Positions 1 to 13,118 of a stretch of 64,000 nt of DNA are shown in pieces. How positions within the stretch are numbered: the stretch's first letter is position 1; every line of letters begins with the position of its first letter. The notes beneath the pieces were generated by a model, which was not told the DNA's origin, did no database searches, and worked only from the letters and a program-made list of their open reading frames with translations. A program made the position numbers and the translations under genes. This DNA comes from Gautieria morchelliformis (lineage: Eukaryota > Basidiomycota > Agaricomycetes > Gomphales > Gomphaceae), in contig WHVA01000284.1 of NCBI GenBank assembly GCA_015179125.1, positions 81,424 to 145,423 on the forward strand, given 5' to 3'.

Positions 1-443
1 AGGCAAGTTGTTTGATGGGTAATTGATTTCATCGATAATAACTGGAACAAGCAGGGAGAGATAGTCAAGAGAATACTTTATAACCACCCCGAGGCAGAGT
101 TCGTGTTTTGCGCCGGAGACGACAAGGTTGGCTCCAACACTGCAGTTCGCCCAATGAAGCTGATGAGTTAATTAATCAGACTGACGAAGACATGTTCCGG
201 TCACTCCTGTTCATTGGGCACGGAGATACTATCATGATGCAACCTCCAGCATCAGCTGCGAGTGCTGATCCGGACAATGGCTCTGACTTGCAGCCTGTCA
301 AGCTCCAAATATCGACACCTAGTATTTTTTCGACCACAGTCGGAGCCAGCAACAAGAAGACTCTCGCACGATGGCATGTCACAAGTCCGAACGAGATCAT
401 TGACGCGATGCTATCGCTCGTCGACTGTACCCCAAAACATTAA
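1..443 (+). CDS. TPS2: Trehalose-6-phosphate phosphatase, C-terminal part (partial)
   Basis: The 3' end of a gene that begins before the window. The reading frame gives NKQGEIVKRILYNHPEAEF, then FCAGDDK, a 53-nt GT-AG intron (127-179), then TDEDMFRSL. The GDD-x-TDEDMF block is the conserved C-terminal motif of trehalose-phosphatase domains (HAD family), which dephosphorylate trehalose-6-phosphate to trehalose in the cytosolic Tps1/Tps2 complex. Another intron probably ends between positions 15 and 54, because the upstream frame meets a stop at 13-15. The C-terminus reads SPNEIIDAMLSLVDCTPKH and stops at 441-443. The catalytic DxDx motif lies outside the window, so a regulatory Tps3/Tsl1-type paralogue cannot be fully excluded. 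The gene converges on the RRM gene, with a 258-bp gap that holds nothing recognisable. Confidence 0.85.
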
Positions 444-701
444 ACTATTACAAAGGACCGCTTATCAGACTAGACTTAGAATCATAGAATGACTACACAG
501 ATGGACGCGATTGAATTAATGTCCTGTGTCTTCTGTACCTGTAGGATCACTTTCTTTTTGTGCCAGATCACACAAATAGACGCGATTTAAATCGGACAGA
601 AAACGCATGTTACAAAGAAATAAGTCTGAGAACAACTTTTTTAGAAAAGAAAAGCATTCCACATTTTTAGGTCGATAATGAGTGGGGATAGTGAAAGTCA
701 A

Positions 702-3007
702 TCAAACAGTAGGCTCAGTCACCATGGACGCAATTAGGCCACCCTTTGCGGCTTCTGGGGAGAAGGTGTGCCAGCGGTCATTGAAGCGAACATCTGAGAT
801 CTGAGGTTAATGATAATTCCTTAGATACACGAGGTATATAGCTTACCCAATGGTCGTCCACCATACATGTACTGTTGGAACTTCGCTGTATTTCGTACAA
901 GAAATCAATTTGATTACTTTGACACAAAATATGTTCTTACCAATTGCAGTCTCTGCTTCACTGACTTGAGCAAACTGCACCACACCAGCACCCTTGGATC
1001 TGGCCCCTTCAAACAAAATTTCGGCCTGCTCCACTTGACCAGTCGTTTCAAACAGTTCCACGAGATCTTCGTGGGCAGTGGACCAAGGTAGCTGCCACAG
1101 CAAAACATTAACGAGAGTCAAATGCGAGGTGTGACACTCACATTGCGGACCATTATTTGCTGGCTTGGCTCTAGGGAGAACTCAGCGCCGAAGGCGGCTT
1201 GACCACCACCACCACTGTATGCCGGCGCTCCACCATGGTACCCTCCACCATCCATGCGGAGTCCTCCTCCGCCCATCTGCTGGTCGGGCCCAGAGTAATC
1301 GGCGTAAACATCCTGATTGAAAGTACGTTCTGCACCTCCAGCATAACCGCCACGGAAGCCACCACGGAAGCTACCGCGCAAACTACCGCGCAAACTACCA
1401 CGATATCCACCGCGAAACCCGCCACGCATGCCTCCTGAAAGGCCTGCATAGCGGTCCTATTACATATCACGCTGAGTATTCGAAATAGCAAATAAGAAGA
1501 GTAGATGCAGACTTCTCTAACTTCCAGTGCTCGCCCATACCAGTCATACCCATTATACATACCTGTAATACTCGATCAGTAGCGTGTCTAATAGTTCGGT
1601 GCTTTGGATATATGCTTGACTGGACGCACTGATAGCCTGCTGTGCGTCCTTTGCCGTTTCAAATATTACGGTACCGCTACCCTTTGCGCGACCATCTGCA
1701 CCAATGTTGATATCAGCGCGGATGATGTTCCCTGCAGTACGGAACAAATCTTTGAGATCTTGCCATCCGGCCTGGTAAGGAAGCTGCGTATGGAATTGCT
1801 GTCAATGGATCATTGAATCATGGAGTGTAGTGTGAAACACGGACATTGCCAACGTAAAGCTGGTTTCCGGGGTTCTGATGAGTAGGACCCCCACCCCATG
1901 CATTATGGTGAGGAGGACGAGGTGGAGGCTGCGCGTTGAAACCTTGACCAGCCATAGCCATGCCAATCTTACCGGGCACAGGTGTGGCACCGAAGCGGGC
2001 TTCGGTCTCCCGGTCCTGGTTTCCCAAGCATTTAACCAGGATATAGACGAGAGGAATCACAACCCACCTCACGGATAAAAATAGGCCTGCCAAGCAGGGG
2101 CGTTTCAGACAGCTCCCGAATGGACCGTTGTGCATCTTCCAGCGAGGCAAACTCCACAATGCTACAAACGCAGTGGTGAGACACACAAACCAGTGGAATT
2201 GCGGTTAACTAACCCGCAGCCTTTGGAGACACCGGTGGGAGTGACGAGTACCTCGGCGAATAGGACCTCACCAGCTGCCAACCCCAGAAAAACCCTCAAT
2301 TAACAAAACCATCCTTTAAACCACCACAACTCTTTAAAACTAAAACCAAAGCCTCCACTGCCCTCTTGGCCCAAACGAAAGATAAAAATCCAACAACTGA
2401 GTCCCCCACCCACCTCCCCTCATAAATTCGATCAGGTCCCTGTACTTGACGTCGTAACTGAGGTTGCCGACGTAGACCCGATTCTCCCTCTTGCTGTTCT
2501 TGGCCATTTCCGCGGCTTCTTCGGGGTCGGCGTTCATTGGGCCACCGAGAGAACGTGAGAAAGACTCTGCAGGCTTGCGGTCTCGGTCTCGCGAACGAGA
2601 ACGCGAGCGAGTCCGCGTGCGAGAGCGACGGTGACGTCTGCTGGCCCGAGGCGATGCCGACCGACGACGAGAGGGAGAACGCGTCCGAGAACGCGAACGC
2701 CCACGCCTCGAACGACGCTGTATGTGTTACATGAGTCATGATAGGGGTACAGTATCGAGATGGTATCGTACATCGCCATTACGCCTCGCGTCTTCGGGCT
2801 CCCAATGGTCTGCCCTTCTACGACCTACCGAGGGCATGGTATCAGAGGACGAGATTCCATAAATGATGGATACCAACCAGAATCACGTCTTTCTCGGCTG
2901 CGGCTTTTGTCGCGCCTGTCTCTCTTACCGTCCTTGTCTTCTCTGTCTCTCCTGTCACGAACTTTATCCTCAGTATCATCTTTCACCTTCATGTCCGTGT
3001 CCTCCAT
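702..3007 (-). CDS. GBP2: SR/RGG-type RNA-binding protein with three RRMs (Gbp2/Hrb1-like)
   Basis: A multi-exon gene whose product resembles the yeast mRNA export and surveillance factors Gbp2/Hrb1. The start MEDTDMKVKDD is followed by a DRRDRED/SRSRERR-rich arm and an RS-rich stretch (about 2,740-2,540). RRM1 has the RNP2 NRVYVGNLSYDV (about 2,470). RRM2 has QLYVGNV (about 1,850). A glycine-arginine linker with GGFRGGYRG-type repeats follows (1,440-1,200). A C-terminal RRM3 carries MVRN-LPWSTAHEDLVELFE across an intron. The last exons read FQQYMYGGRPL, then DVRFNDRWHTFSPEAAKGG, the signature tail of the Gbp2 family, and stop at 702-704. SR and RGG regions are normally targets of SR-kinase phosphorylation and arginine methylation. 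Exon edges are approximate; the family call is firm. Confidence 0.85.
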
Positions 3008-3224
3008 AGTTCTGGGATAACAAGCGATAGCAAGATAGATGGTGGTTAGACGAAACAAGAGAAAATTGGGGTGCGTGACTCCGCCTGTCACGTTGCCATC
3101 TGGTGACCATTGTTTTACGATACAGTATGTACTTATCTAGATATCCTAATCTACTTTATTGCTTTCCAATTGCATTCATTCTGTCTATAATCACTAGCCA
3201 CCAAATTCAAATCACACTCCGAGA

Positions 3225-4241
3225 TTAACGGGGACTAGCAAATAACTCATCTAAACCTGCCCAGCTTTCCATTCTCGACCAAATGTCATCAGCCTCGTCT
3301 TCCCACTCCTTCTTCTTTTCCTCGCTACAAGCATCGCAAAGTCCCAGCGACCTCCAGTCAAGTTCCTGGATTTTCTTCAATGTCTCGAGTGGTTTATAGA
3401 CACCACTATCATCAAGGGCAGGCTGAATTGCAACATTCATCCAATGATCTGCAAAGACTCCAGTGCATTCCATGTGAGAGCTTGTTGGAACCGTGAAGAG
3501 AATGGGCGCAAAATGGTCCATGATGCGATTCATAAGCTGAATGCAGAGACGATGTAGATCTGGCCTGATAGCAGGCACAACCTCATGGGTATCTCGAGGG
3601 GTAGGTGTTCGTTTGTGCTGTCTTCCACATCAAAGTCCATTGTAGTAACCATAGCATAGAGCAATGCCGGTAGGACCTAGATGCTTGGCGATTGGTTCAA
3701 CAAGGAATGCAAGACGGCGTCAGTTCGCACCTCGCCTGCCCGGCAATCGAATGCCAACTGAGAAGCTTCGGGGAGATGCTGCCAACTGAGACATTCGAAT
3801 GGCATAGGTCGTCGCGGGTACAGTGCTCCTAGACGATCTAAGGCTAGTTTGCGGACTTGTGGAAAGTCAAATTGTGCACATGCGCGAAGAATTCGTGCAG
3901 TTTGCTCAAAAGATGAGGTTGAGTGAAGTGGCCTGAGTCATCCGGCGTGTTGTTTCAGGAGACGGCCAGATAGAGATGCGACGGACAACGGACTTGTGGT
4001 GGTACAGGTGCCATAGCAGAGCTTCCAAGTCTGTGCTGTCTGCCACGCCAACCTCTAACTGCATCAATGGATATCCTTCAAACAGCTCAAATGTGTGCCA
4101 ATGGCTGAGGTGCGAGAGAAAGAAGGCGGACAGTCTAGATAGAATGGAACGATGTACTTTGAACAGTATGCCTTCGTTGCATAGGACAACATTGCCATCT
4201 TCTAGCCAAAGATCTTGATGACGGTGTCGCTGGTTGGACAT
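3225..4241 (-). CDS. BTB/POZ domain protein, Agaricomycete type
   Basis: The first exon starts MSNQRHRHQDLWLEDGNVV and continues with a BTB core (LFKVHRSILSRLSAFF), then a region ending LLWHLYHH. A probable 58-nt intron (donor GTCCGT, acceptor ACTCAG) joins this to SFEQTARILRACAQFDFPQV. That pattern, a BTB fold followed by a helical RILR-x-A-xx-FDFP segment, is common in large families of Agaricomycete BTB proteins of unknown role. The C-terminal exon holds HFAPILFTV, CTGVFADHW and a Cys-containing CDACSEEKKKEWEDEADDI stretch, also typical. BTB domains mediate dimerisation or cullin-3 binding; which applies here cannot be read from the sequence. The exact junction near 3,590 is unresolved. 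The gene diverges from PIG-S. Confidence 0.75.
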
Positions 4242-4566
4242 AAGTTACGGATTTGAATCTCCGCGAGTCCTACTGTGTTGTGTATACGACCAATGGCGCC
4301 GCGCTTGTCACGCATCACGGTGGTTTCTGAGCCTTCATCCAGTTGGTTACAGTAAGATATATAGGGTATACTTATGTAGCTGCTTTAGTGGCTTTTAATG
4401 CTCCATCCAGAACAAATTGCTGTAGGGCTGATTTTTTGTGCATCGCCCTGCCTCTCGGCCCATCTTCGGCCTCGGTCTGCGATCTGAGCCATATTGGGCG
4501 TGTCACGCATGTGAGGTGGAAGTTCCGCGTCACGCAAATATCGCTGCAAGCTGTGGCTACAGTATT
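4242..4566. promoter_or_regulatory. Divergent intergenic region, BTB gene / PIG-S
   Basis: A 325-bp spacer between the start codons of two divergent genes must contain both promoters. I see no clear TATA box or shared motif. Short ORFs here look like non-coding shadows. Confidence 0.4.
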
Positions 4567-6608
4567 ATGGATGCAGACCAAGCAGGTTCTGCAGACTATG
4601 TTTTGCCTGTCATACCGTTTCAGTTGCCCAAGACCAGGCTGAGAATCGTTGCATCTTACTGGCTCATTTTCATCCTGGGACTCCCGCTCTGGTGGATCAC
4701 GACTAGTATAGAACGTTTGGCATTACCTGTGGAACGTGTCAAGTCCATTGCCAGCGTGACAGAGGTGTGAGGACATCCTTTTGAGGTTGTAGTAGCCTAC
4801 TTATTGTCTGGTTTGAATGCGATAGCTTCGCTTTCCTTTGGATATTTCCATTGAACCAGGGCTCGTTGAACCCGTGCAGAGTAGTTCAAATCTCTCGAGT
4901 TTAGCGCAAGGCGTAGAAGCTCTACTCGCAGATGAGATAAAAAATAACTCTGTGGCGTGGAGGGGACTAGACGTCAGTGTGAATGTAAACGTAAGTCGAC
5001 GACCATGAGTTCATTTCTATCCTCACGACATGGCCGCGTAAGGGTGCACGTCACACCAGACGCAGAGGGACGACGTATAGAGTGGAAGTACATTCTGGAG
5101 CTTCTGAAGATCGGCCTGCCCTGTGGCTCACCGATCGCTCGCTTCATGTAAGGGACAATTCCTCAAGCAACGACCCCTGTACGTCGTGCAATTGGTACCC
5201 TGTTCCAGAATACTGATGATTTTACATGTGCACGTGCATCCTATAGCTGTACTCAGCACTATACTAGCATCCGCACTATCTAGCTTACTAGTCCCACAGC
5301 AATCAATAAGCTTACAAGAACGCCTCGTTGCACGATATGCGAACAGATTCCGTCTTGCTTTCTCATTATTAAACGAGGATGCTGCAGCTGGACACTCAGT
5401 GCTAGGATGGGATCTTAAATCCGCCGTCGAAGGTGAGTCTTGTTGTGTGTTATCGGAACGCTACTCTTCATGAGACCTCACCGCTCCTATCACTTTTTTT
5501 CGTGCTGTATCGATGATAGATTACCTCTCCCCTGTGTTGTCACAACTCAGCACTCTCCACGACTTCACTGTTGAATCGCAAGTCCAGTTCCATGCCCCAC
5601 TCGCGTTTGATCCTCCACAGTCGCTATCAGCAAACAATGAGGTGCAGCATATTCTAGGAGATGAAGAGCTGAAGATGTTTATTAATTCGGCTGATTGGAC
5701 ATTGGGTCAGTCACGATTTCCTTAGCGTATTTTTAAACACATTTGCATCTGATATCACCATATCCTAGCATCTAGTGTCTCGGATGACCCAGTCCTACAT
5801 TTTATTCTCTTCGTGCCTTCAGCGCAACGGCGCCCTCTGACTGTCCGCACTTATTCAGGTGCGCAATGTGCCACATCATCCTGGACAAGTTGCATATGCC
5901 TTTTTTCTGCAGGAAAAACGTCGGATTCATTCATAGTTCCCCAATGGGGCGGCGTCGTTATTCTCGACCCGTCTTCTCTGCATACAAAGAACCAGTCTTC
6001 GCATCAAAATGGTATACATTTATCAACGATAGATATGACGGATTCTTTCAACGCTTTCCGTACTCAATTGCTCGCTCTTCTTGGCGTGTCCCCTCTTCCT
6101 TCCTCCATATCAACTGGCTCATCCTTTCCGCGCGGGCAGCTCAGTGATTGGCAACTGGATACTCTACTTCGAAGACGTGCATTGGAAAATACACGAGATA
6201 GTAAAGAGGCGCTCTCAAGCATTGTAAAGCTTGTTGACCAGATCGAAAATATGCCAGTGGGACAAGACGTCAAGGGAGACGTGCAGGGAGCTTTGGATGC
6301 CATCGAGCAGGTCAGTCGCTTTCTGATTTAATTTCAAATACCTCAGTGTGTAATTTCTCCAGGTGTATTTCAGCGTGTCTGGGTCGCCGCAAACAACTCT
6401 TGAGAACTCTGCACGAGCAAATACACTTTCCTCGCGAGCTTTTTTCAATCCAGGCATGTTGGCACTGCTTTACTTTCCTGCCGAGCACAAGTACGCAGTA
6501 TATATACCCTTATTTGCACCTGTCTCGGTACCGCTGGTTGTAGCCGTACTCCGAGAAATCAACCGGTGGAGACGAGAACGGACACATGGCAGACAAAAAA
6601 CGGATTGA
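4567..6608 (+). CDS. GPI17: GPI transamidase subunit PIG-S / Gpi17
   Basis: A multi-exon gene. The chosen ATG gives MDADQAGSADYVLPVIPF, followed by a membrane anchor ASYWLIFILGLPLWWITTSIERL. This N-terminal helix and its SIERL-LPVERV continuation are the hallmark of PIG-S. Downstream pieces match the lumenal domain: RVRVHVTPDAEG, LAFSLLNEDAAAGHSVLGWD, IDYLSPVLSQLSTLHDFTVE, and FRTQLLALLGV. A C-terminal membrane segment follows (AVYIPLFAPVSVPLVVAVL) with a short basic cytosolic tail (REINRWRRERTHGRQKTD). PIG-S is one of five subunits of the ER GPI-transamidase (with Gpi8/PIG-K, Gaa1, PIG-T and PIG-U), which attaches GPI anchors to secretory proteins. Introns include ones near 4,769, 5,431, 5,705 and 6,311. 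An earlier in-frame ATG at 4,438 exists but would put 43 unconserved residues before the helix. Confidence 0.88.
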
Positions 6609-8635
6609 GTGGTGGAAGTCATCCTCTGGAATTCATTTCCCACAATCTGTTTATTTATTTAGTTTTGTGATACAAGCTGAGCTCTCCATAGACTTGCTAC
6701 AAGCGGTTGAGTCACGAATATTGCAATGTCTTGTATGTTGACTCGGATTTGCCGTCCAAATCTAGACCTGTCCGCGACCACTTGTGACTGATCGCTGGAT
6801 CCCTATCGATCTCGACGACACATTTCTTGGAATCTGTGGCTGGCTTGATAACTACAAACAAAAGTAACACGCCATAATAGGAAGCTCATGTCGTTGGTTC
6901 TACTGTTAGTGCTTTATCCCCACACATGCCCCCGTACGTTAACGTGGCTTGCCTCACGGAGTTTTGTCCCACCGGCTTTGCATGGCATCCAAGGTACCGT
7001 TAGTTGCTAACAACTTAAGCTCACAGGATAGCCGCTACAGTCTTTCGAAAAAGTTTCAGTCTCGGCCTATCGTAGCGGGAAACACTTCATTCGAAACGAG
7101 CTTCGTTAAACCGTTGTATCGCGAGCCCAGTTCTATAACCTTCCAATACGTTTTGCCCTAAGGAAAAGGCTTTATCTCTTTTTAATCCGAACCTCTCCTA
7201 GCTCTGCGGTTCTGACAGACAACCTCGCCACCAACCAACCGTACATTTGACAATATGACCTTGACTGATCCAGAGTCAACCTCCATCTAATTTGGTATCG
7301 CAATTCGAGCCTGGTCGGTCGTCTTCGCAGCCGATGCCTTTGTCTCCCCCAGAAATTCACTGAAAGCATAGACCTCATCACGCTCAGATGTCGCCGGGGA
7401 AGCCTGCGAATACACATCTCTCACATACGCTACTAGTACCGACCCCAATATTCAGGTGATCCAAAAGCAGTGGACCCTTTCAAAACGGGCATCGCAGGCG
7501 TCCCATTGGAGCTCCTTCTCTCCTTCCGAGAAATCATCATCGACACGGCTCTTTATGATGCAGAAAGAAGCATTTGAAGTATTGTACGTTAGAGGTACGC
7601 ACGAGTATTATTCCCGGTTCCATGGCGGCCCTTTTAGTCAACGTCTACGTGGTGCAAGGCATGGGCATTTGTGTGACGTGTGCAAGAGAAGCATAGGGCC
7701 TCGTACAGATTACAAAGTTTGTCGTTGTCTTCTACATTTTGAGCTTGACATATTGGATTTACTAGAACGATGGTTTTAACACGCGATCAACAGCCTGTTA
7801 CTTATCGAAATATTCGCTGTCACTTTGCCGCACCCCTTCCCTATGTCACCTCGCTACGTTTCAGTTGAACCTGGGTCATTTCCCTCACATAACTCGCGAC
7901 CCGCCTGGCCGGGGGCTTTCAATCTTCCCATGTATTAGTACTCCCTCTCATCACAGACTTGACCCTTACAAGATATCCCTCTTTCTCCAAGTTTCACCAG
8001 CTCAGACACGATGTGATTCGTAATATCTTGCCAGGACATGGCACGTTGAATTACCTAGGACCTTCGCTTCACGTGGCTCTGCTGGGAACTTGAAAGCAGG
8101 TGCAGCTCAATACATTACCAGGTATCCCTGGAGCAGCTGTAGATATTAAGGCCATGGATCTCGTACAAAGCCTTCCCACAATGGGTCACAGGTGGATGCT
8201 GCTACTCGGAGTTGACTAGTTATTTTAGAAGGATTTGCATAATAGCATTGAACTTGATATTATAACTCAGAACTGTGGCACTGTTTCGCATACACATTTC
8301 TACAATACTACTAACCACTATAAATCGGAGGGAGTCTTAAATAAGCCAAATAAGTAGATTTGGCATGGGTATGTTGAGTACTTACGGTCCTCAGCGGCCT
8401 TCTGAAGAGAAAGTTTTGAACAAAATATGACAAGTTGCATCAGAGTAGATCAGAATCAATTTGTAAAGAAAAAATTAATATTCATGGACGGCAACCAGCC
8501 GGGTTGCGTACATCACAAGAAGGTTAATGCTTAGGGCCGTCGGCCACCAGTGATGAAACGAGACTGCGTGACAGCTTGTGACAGCATTCCATTTGGCTTC
8601 CCTCCTTGGATCCTGTATACATATCCGTCTCCGTG
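6609..8635. other. 2-kb interval without a confident gene
   Basis: No long ORF and no recognisable family. The only coding-like stretches are on the + strand between about 7,450 and 8,092 (annotated separately). The last 300 bp should hold the SNT1 promoter. Confidence 0.5.
7451..8092 (+). pseudogene. Possible remnant of a small F-box-like gene
   Basis: Two frames look coding but cannot be joined convincingly. Near 7,490 one frame reads GIAGVPLELLLSFREIIID, which resembles the start of fungal F-box domains (x-LPxELLLxI). Near 7,962 another reads LTRYPSFSKFHQLRHDVIR and ends in a stop at about 8,092. Stops interrupt all frames between them, so this is either a gene with several introns that I cannot resolve or a decayed copy. 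Function is not assignable. Confidence 0.2.
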
Positions 8636-11600
8636 ATGTCTCGTGGCTCTCCTCGACGCTCCTTTTCTCCAATTAGGCCCATGGCGCAATCCTATAGCGA
8701 CAGACGTCGCCCAAGTAACTATCCTCCTCACCAATATGACGTCCGTTAATTCCAAAGTTACTAAATAGAGGTCTCTGACAATTTCACTCCTTAGCGTCTT
8801 TATACTCCAAACGATCTAAATCGGCCCGTAGAACCACAGCCTTTTAGACCATCATGGGAGGAGAATGATAGGGCACTTCTTCCCAGAGCACACTCACCGG
8901 TTGATCCTCATCGAGCTAGGCTTCCTGCTCTGCATGATCCCTCTTATGATGATAGGCCCCATCACACAATAACGCCTTTTCGCGATGTAAATTTTCCTCT
9001 CTATCAGGAAAGGCCACTTACTCCTGGTGCTTTGCCACCCTTCCGGGATATGGTTGTACCTTCTTTCCGAGATAGAACTGTAGCTCCAGCACCTGTATCA
9101 CCAGGCGGGGCGATCTCTTTTCAGGATTACCCAATGGATCCCTACAACCCTGATGGAAGATCTCATACACACGACCACTGGTCTCCTGGAGCACCTCAGA
9201 CGAGCGCAACTTCTTCATGGGATCCTAGAAACCAGCGTCTGGACCAATGGGATTGGCCATCTAGAGCCAATGTACCCCCGGCATATCCAATATCCAGACC
9301 GCATGCAAACGTTGGTCAGAGGTCATTTCTGGAGCCATCTCAAGCCTGGAAGCGTGCTAGGGAAGAGCGTGATCGACAACTAAGGTGAATTGTAGTCCGG
9401 TTTGTCGTCATACCTTTGCATTTCATAGATCTCACCGAGTTTCATAGCATTGAATATCGCACATTCATCCCATCAGATACATATATTCCCGATGGCACGC
9501 GGGATGCCGGTACCTCTGTTCCGATGGATATGATGCAACATTCGAACGATGTCCAAGATTTCCAAGCCAGGCGGTTTCGCCAACCACCACCAAATCCTCT
9601 GCCTCCTCAAATGGAGCAACGAGTCCGTTATCCTGATCGATCATTTCCACCAGAACGACGTCCACAAGACAACGGTTGGCGTGGACCTGCTTTTTCGAAT
9701 CCGCGTCGACCGCTTCATCGTATTTCTGCTCGAATATCAGCACGTCCCAAGCGATCAGCGTCCCCCACCTCAGCCTCCTCGGATTCATCTGGTTCTGCCC
9801 CCACGCGTTCACGACAGAAAAGTAGGTCAGTGTCTCGCAGCCGATCACGTCTGTCCTCGTTGGAAACAGACTCTCGTCGTGAATTCGGGCCAGCCCCTGT
9901 TGTCGGCCGTCGATCTTCACCTCCACGCAGACGTTCCCCCGAGCTTACCTCGCGTAAAGCGATTTCGAGTCCTATACGTTCTACCCTCGGGCGAGCTCAT
10001 GCTTTGCCAAGTCATACCCAGACAATTCCGCCCTCTACTTCCGGTTTTACTGATGCTCGTCTACCCTCAGCTTCGTCTATTCTCCCGGCGAGTTTTGTCT
10101 TACGTCCTCCTGGAAAAGTCGAAACCACACGACAGCGTGATGAAAAAATAATTTCTCGAAGATCCCCCTCTGTTTCTTCACAGGTGTCCCAAAGCTCAAT
10201 TCGATCCTCTGTTCATTCCCCGCCAGATGTGATTACTACCGAGATTCCTCCTGATCCCCCCGCTGATAAGGCTGGGTCCACAACGTTACCTGTTTTACCT
10301 AAAGCTTCCGAAGCTCCCCGGGTCTCTGAGTCTCCCCCTCGCCCTTGCCCCCCCCCGCGGATGAGCCTGAGTTTGAGTTGCCCGGAATGCGTTTTCAAAA
10401 GGATGGTGCATTAAAACCTGGATTGTCCCCCCCTTCACCGATATCCGGGTTGGACATTAAAGTCAACCTTACTAATATAGGTCATCACTCATAATGTTGA
10501 CTCGTCGACCTACCATGCTGAAGTACTGCCCATTTAGAGTCTCCCACATCCATTGAAAATCTACCCGTCGTAGCTGCTGAGTTCAGTTCTACCCAAGAAG
10601 GTATAATTCGAATTATTCGGCGTAATTTTCGTCTCAATCATTGCGTTCAGTTGATACACCGGTTGGGATCACAACATCCAGTCATATTTTGGAAAGAGAA
10701 AACACTGACGATACCAAGGGCAATACTCCGGTGCTTCAGCCGGATTTGATCCCTTCCCCCTCCACTGTACCAAGCAGGTTACTCAAAAGCGACGTCCTTC
10801 GTCTCAGCCCTCCATTGTCTGAAGCATCACAGTCTAAAACTGCTATTAGCGATGACAGGACTTCCAGCCATCTGGTATCCCATCCGTCGTCCAAGGAACA
10901 TCAATTTTCGGGGATTGTCGAGAAGGCAGAGGTAATCATAGACCTTGAGCGGTCGGAACAGGCGCCAATAGATACGGGATCTGTTGCACCAGAATCGTCA
11001 CCTCTCTCAGAGCCCATACCTCTATCGCCGCCGCCAGATCTTCCTGGACTGCAGGAGGACGCGGACGAAGACGAGTCCTCTATGGATGTCGATGATGAGT
11101 CTACTTCAGAAGCCGCAGATGATATTGCGGCAGCTCTTCGTGTCTTTGCTATGGCAAGGGAAGGCAAGGATCTCCAGACTCGAAACGAACGTTACGAGCC
11201 GATTCTACGGGCTAATCATTCCTTACTTGATGCTCCCTGCACTCGTATAAATACGTCGAACGACGAAGTGGTTCGTGAGGTTATGGAGGGCTCATTTCAG
11301 GCCAGACTTGAGACCCACTCGGCAGTCTCTCAGTCTCTGCTGAAACGCTTCGCGCAAAGGTCTGAAGATTTGGTGGCCAAGACACGCCGCTTACGAGCAG
11401 AATACAAATCGTACCACGACAAATGGGTCGCCAATTGTCGTAAATTGGATCAAAGCATGGCTTCGTCAGCATCGCAAGGACTTCAAGGACTGCCACCACC
11501 TTCTGGTCGAGTCACTCGGCGTTCCACAAAATTGGGTGATGCTGTGAGGTCTGACCTAGAAATGGAACAGATCATTGCTTCTCTAGGAAATGAAGATTTG

Positions 11601-13118
11601 ACAGATCCCAATGTTCTCGCGATTCGCAATACTGCTGTCATACCAGACCTGATCACCACTGATCCATCCACAATCGATGTTTCCTACAAGGATGACAATG
11701 GTCTGGTGGATGATCCTGGGGACATGTTCGATATCTATGACGCTCTTGGACGCTGGACAGACGATGAGAAAGAAACATTTCTGCAGAAGTATGGCGAATA
11801 TCCCAAACAATTCAGCATTATTGCTTCTTTCCTCCCAGGCAAGACTGCAGGTCAATGTGTCATGTTTTATTATCTTCACAAGAAGGAGCTGATCGACTTC
11901 CGCGCGGCCATCGCGAAGTATGGGCCGAAGCGGAGGCGAAGAGGCGGTCGTAAGTCTGGCAAGGGAAAGGGTAATGCCTTACTAGCAGATATTGTGAAAA
12001 CGTCGCGTGCCCAAATTGACCAAGAAGGTACTTTGCACAAACACAGCGATCGATTCCATGCCATTCCCGCCTTTGACGGTCGCCACATTCCAAGTCGACG
12101 GGATATACAATTGTTACAGACCAATCAAGGCGAGCCATCTCGTCCAATCTCAGAGACAGCAGCGGTCCGAGCAAATCGTGTAACGGCTCTTCAACAGGAA
12201 GAAGATAGTGTCGGTTCTGACGCAGACTCCGGTCGTTCAACTAGGATGCAAAGACCGTCGCAGCGTATAGCTGGAAGGGGAGGACGTCTCTCGCCTTCAG
12301 AGGACGGCGATGAAACTGGAACAGTCGTCATTGCAACGGTCGAGCGCAGAAGACAACCTCGCGTCGTTATCTCCCAAGATATGACCCGGGGAGTGGGAAC
12401 ACCCCAAGATCCAAAGACCAAATCCCCGGACAAGGGCAAAGAGAAAGAGAAGAGGCTACCTGGCCGACCCCCTAAGAAAACCAAGGATAGTGCGAAGCTG
12501 GGAGATAAAGGAGACAGCTCTCTTCCACCGAAGACTGCGACATCGTACGTTTGGAGCAAAGCGGAAGAGTCAAGGTATCTAGCACTCTTGAGTCGCCATG
12601 GCCAAGACTACGAGAAGATCGCGGCTGAGTTGCCTGCCAAGACCGCTGTGCAATGCCGCAACTACTTCCAGAACCATGTGAAGGGCAGCGACCGCGAACG
12701 CATGACGAAGGGATCGAAGAATTCTGCAACAGCACAAGACACCACCAGATCAAAGACCGTGAGTACTAACCATACGGTCTCCAATCTAAGCGGTTTTGAA
12801 ACCAAACGATTACATTAGGTTTCTGGATCTAATTCGAGAGGCCAAGTTAACAGCAAAGGGATGAAGGCTAAAGATGCTGTGAATGGCGACAGTGATACCG
12901 GAGGATCCGCTGTACCACGCAGTCAGCGTTCTAGACAACCAGGCGGCAGTCATGGTTCGAAAGGCAAGGAGAAGAACCCGGGATTGTCGTCAGAGCGGAT
13001 GTCAGCTGCGTCCAAAGCCTTATTCACCCCGCCACAATCCCTTGCATCCAGTTCGTCAACAAATGATATATCGAGACGGTTGCCAAACTTCACTAAAAGT
13101 AAGCGGCTGGATACTTGA
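8636..13118 (+). CDS. SNT1: Double-SANT corepressor, Snt1/NCoR-like (Set3 histone deacetylase complex)
   Basis: Start MSRGSPRRSFSPIRPMAQS. Exon 1 runs 8,636-8,740, intron 1 is 8,741-8,794, and exon 2 runs to 9,384 followed by an intron to 9,447. The N-terminal half is long, Pro/Ser/Arg-rich and low in complexity. The first SANT domain is at about 11,740-11,890 (RWTDDEKETFLQKYGEYPKQ, TAGQCVMFYYLHKK), followed by basic PKRRRRGGRKSGKGKG. The second SANT/Myb-like domain is near 12,555-12,700 (YVWSKAEESRYLALLSRHG, TAVQCRNYFQNHVKGS). The two-SANT layout is that of yeast Snt1 and animal NCoR/SMRT, scaffold subunits of a histone deacetylase complex. The last exon begins at 12,819. Oddity: the frame must shift by one base at a run of nine Cs (10,348-10,356); see findings. 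Downstream junctions after the shift are in phase. Confidence 0.85.

Noticed and set aside
4343-4642. Upstream ORFs before the PIG-S start
   Set aside because: They lie in the divergent promoter and do not resemble PIG-S N-termini; the ATG at 4,567 places the membrane helix as in the family.
12191-12753. Minus-strand ORFs opposite SNT1
   Set aside because: They overlap the SANT-coding exon, whose protein is clearly conserved on the plus strand.
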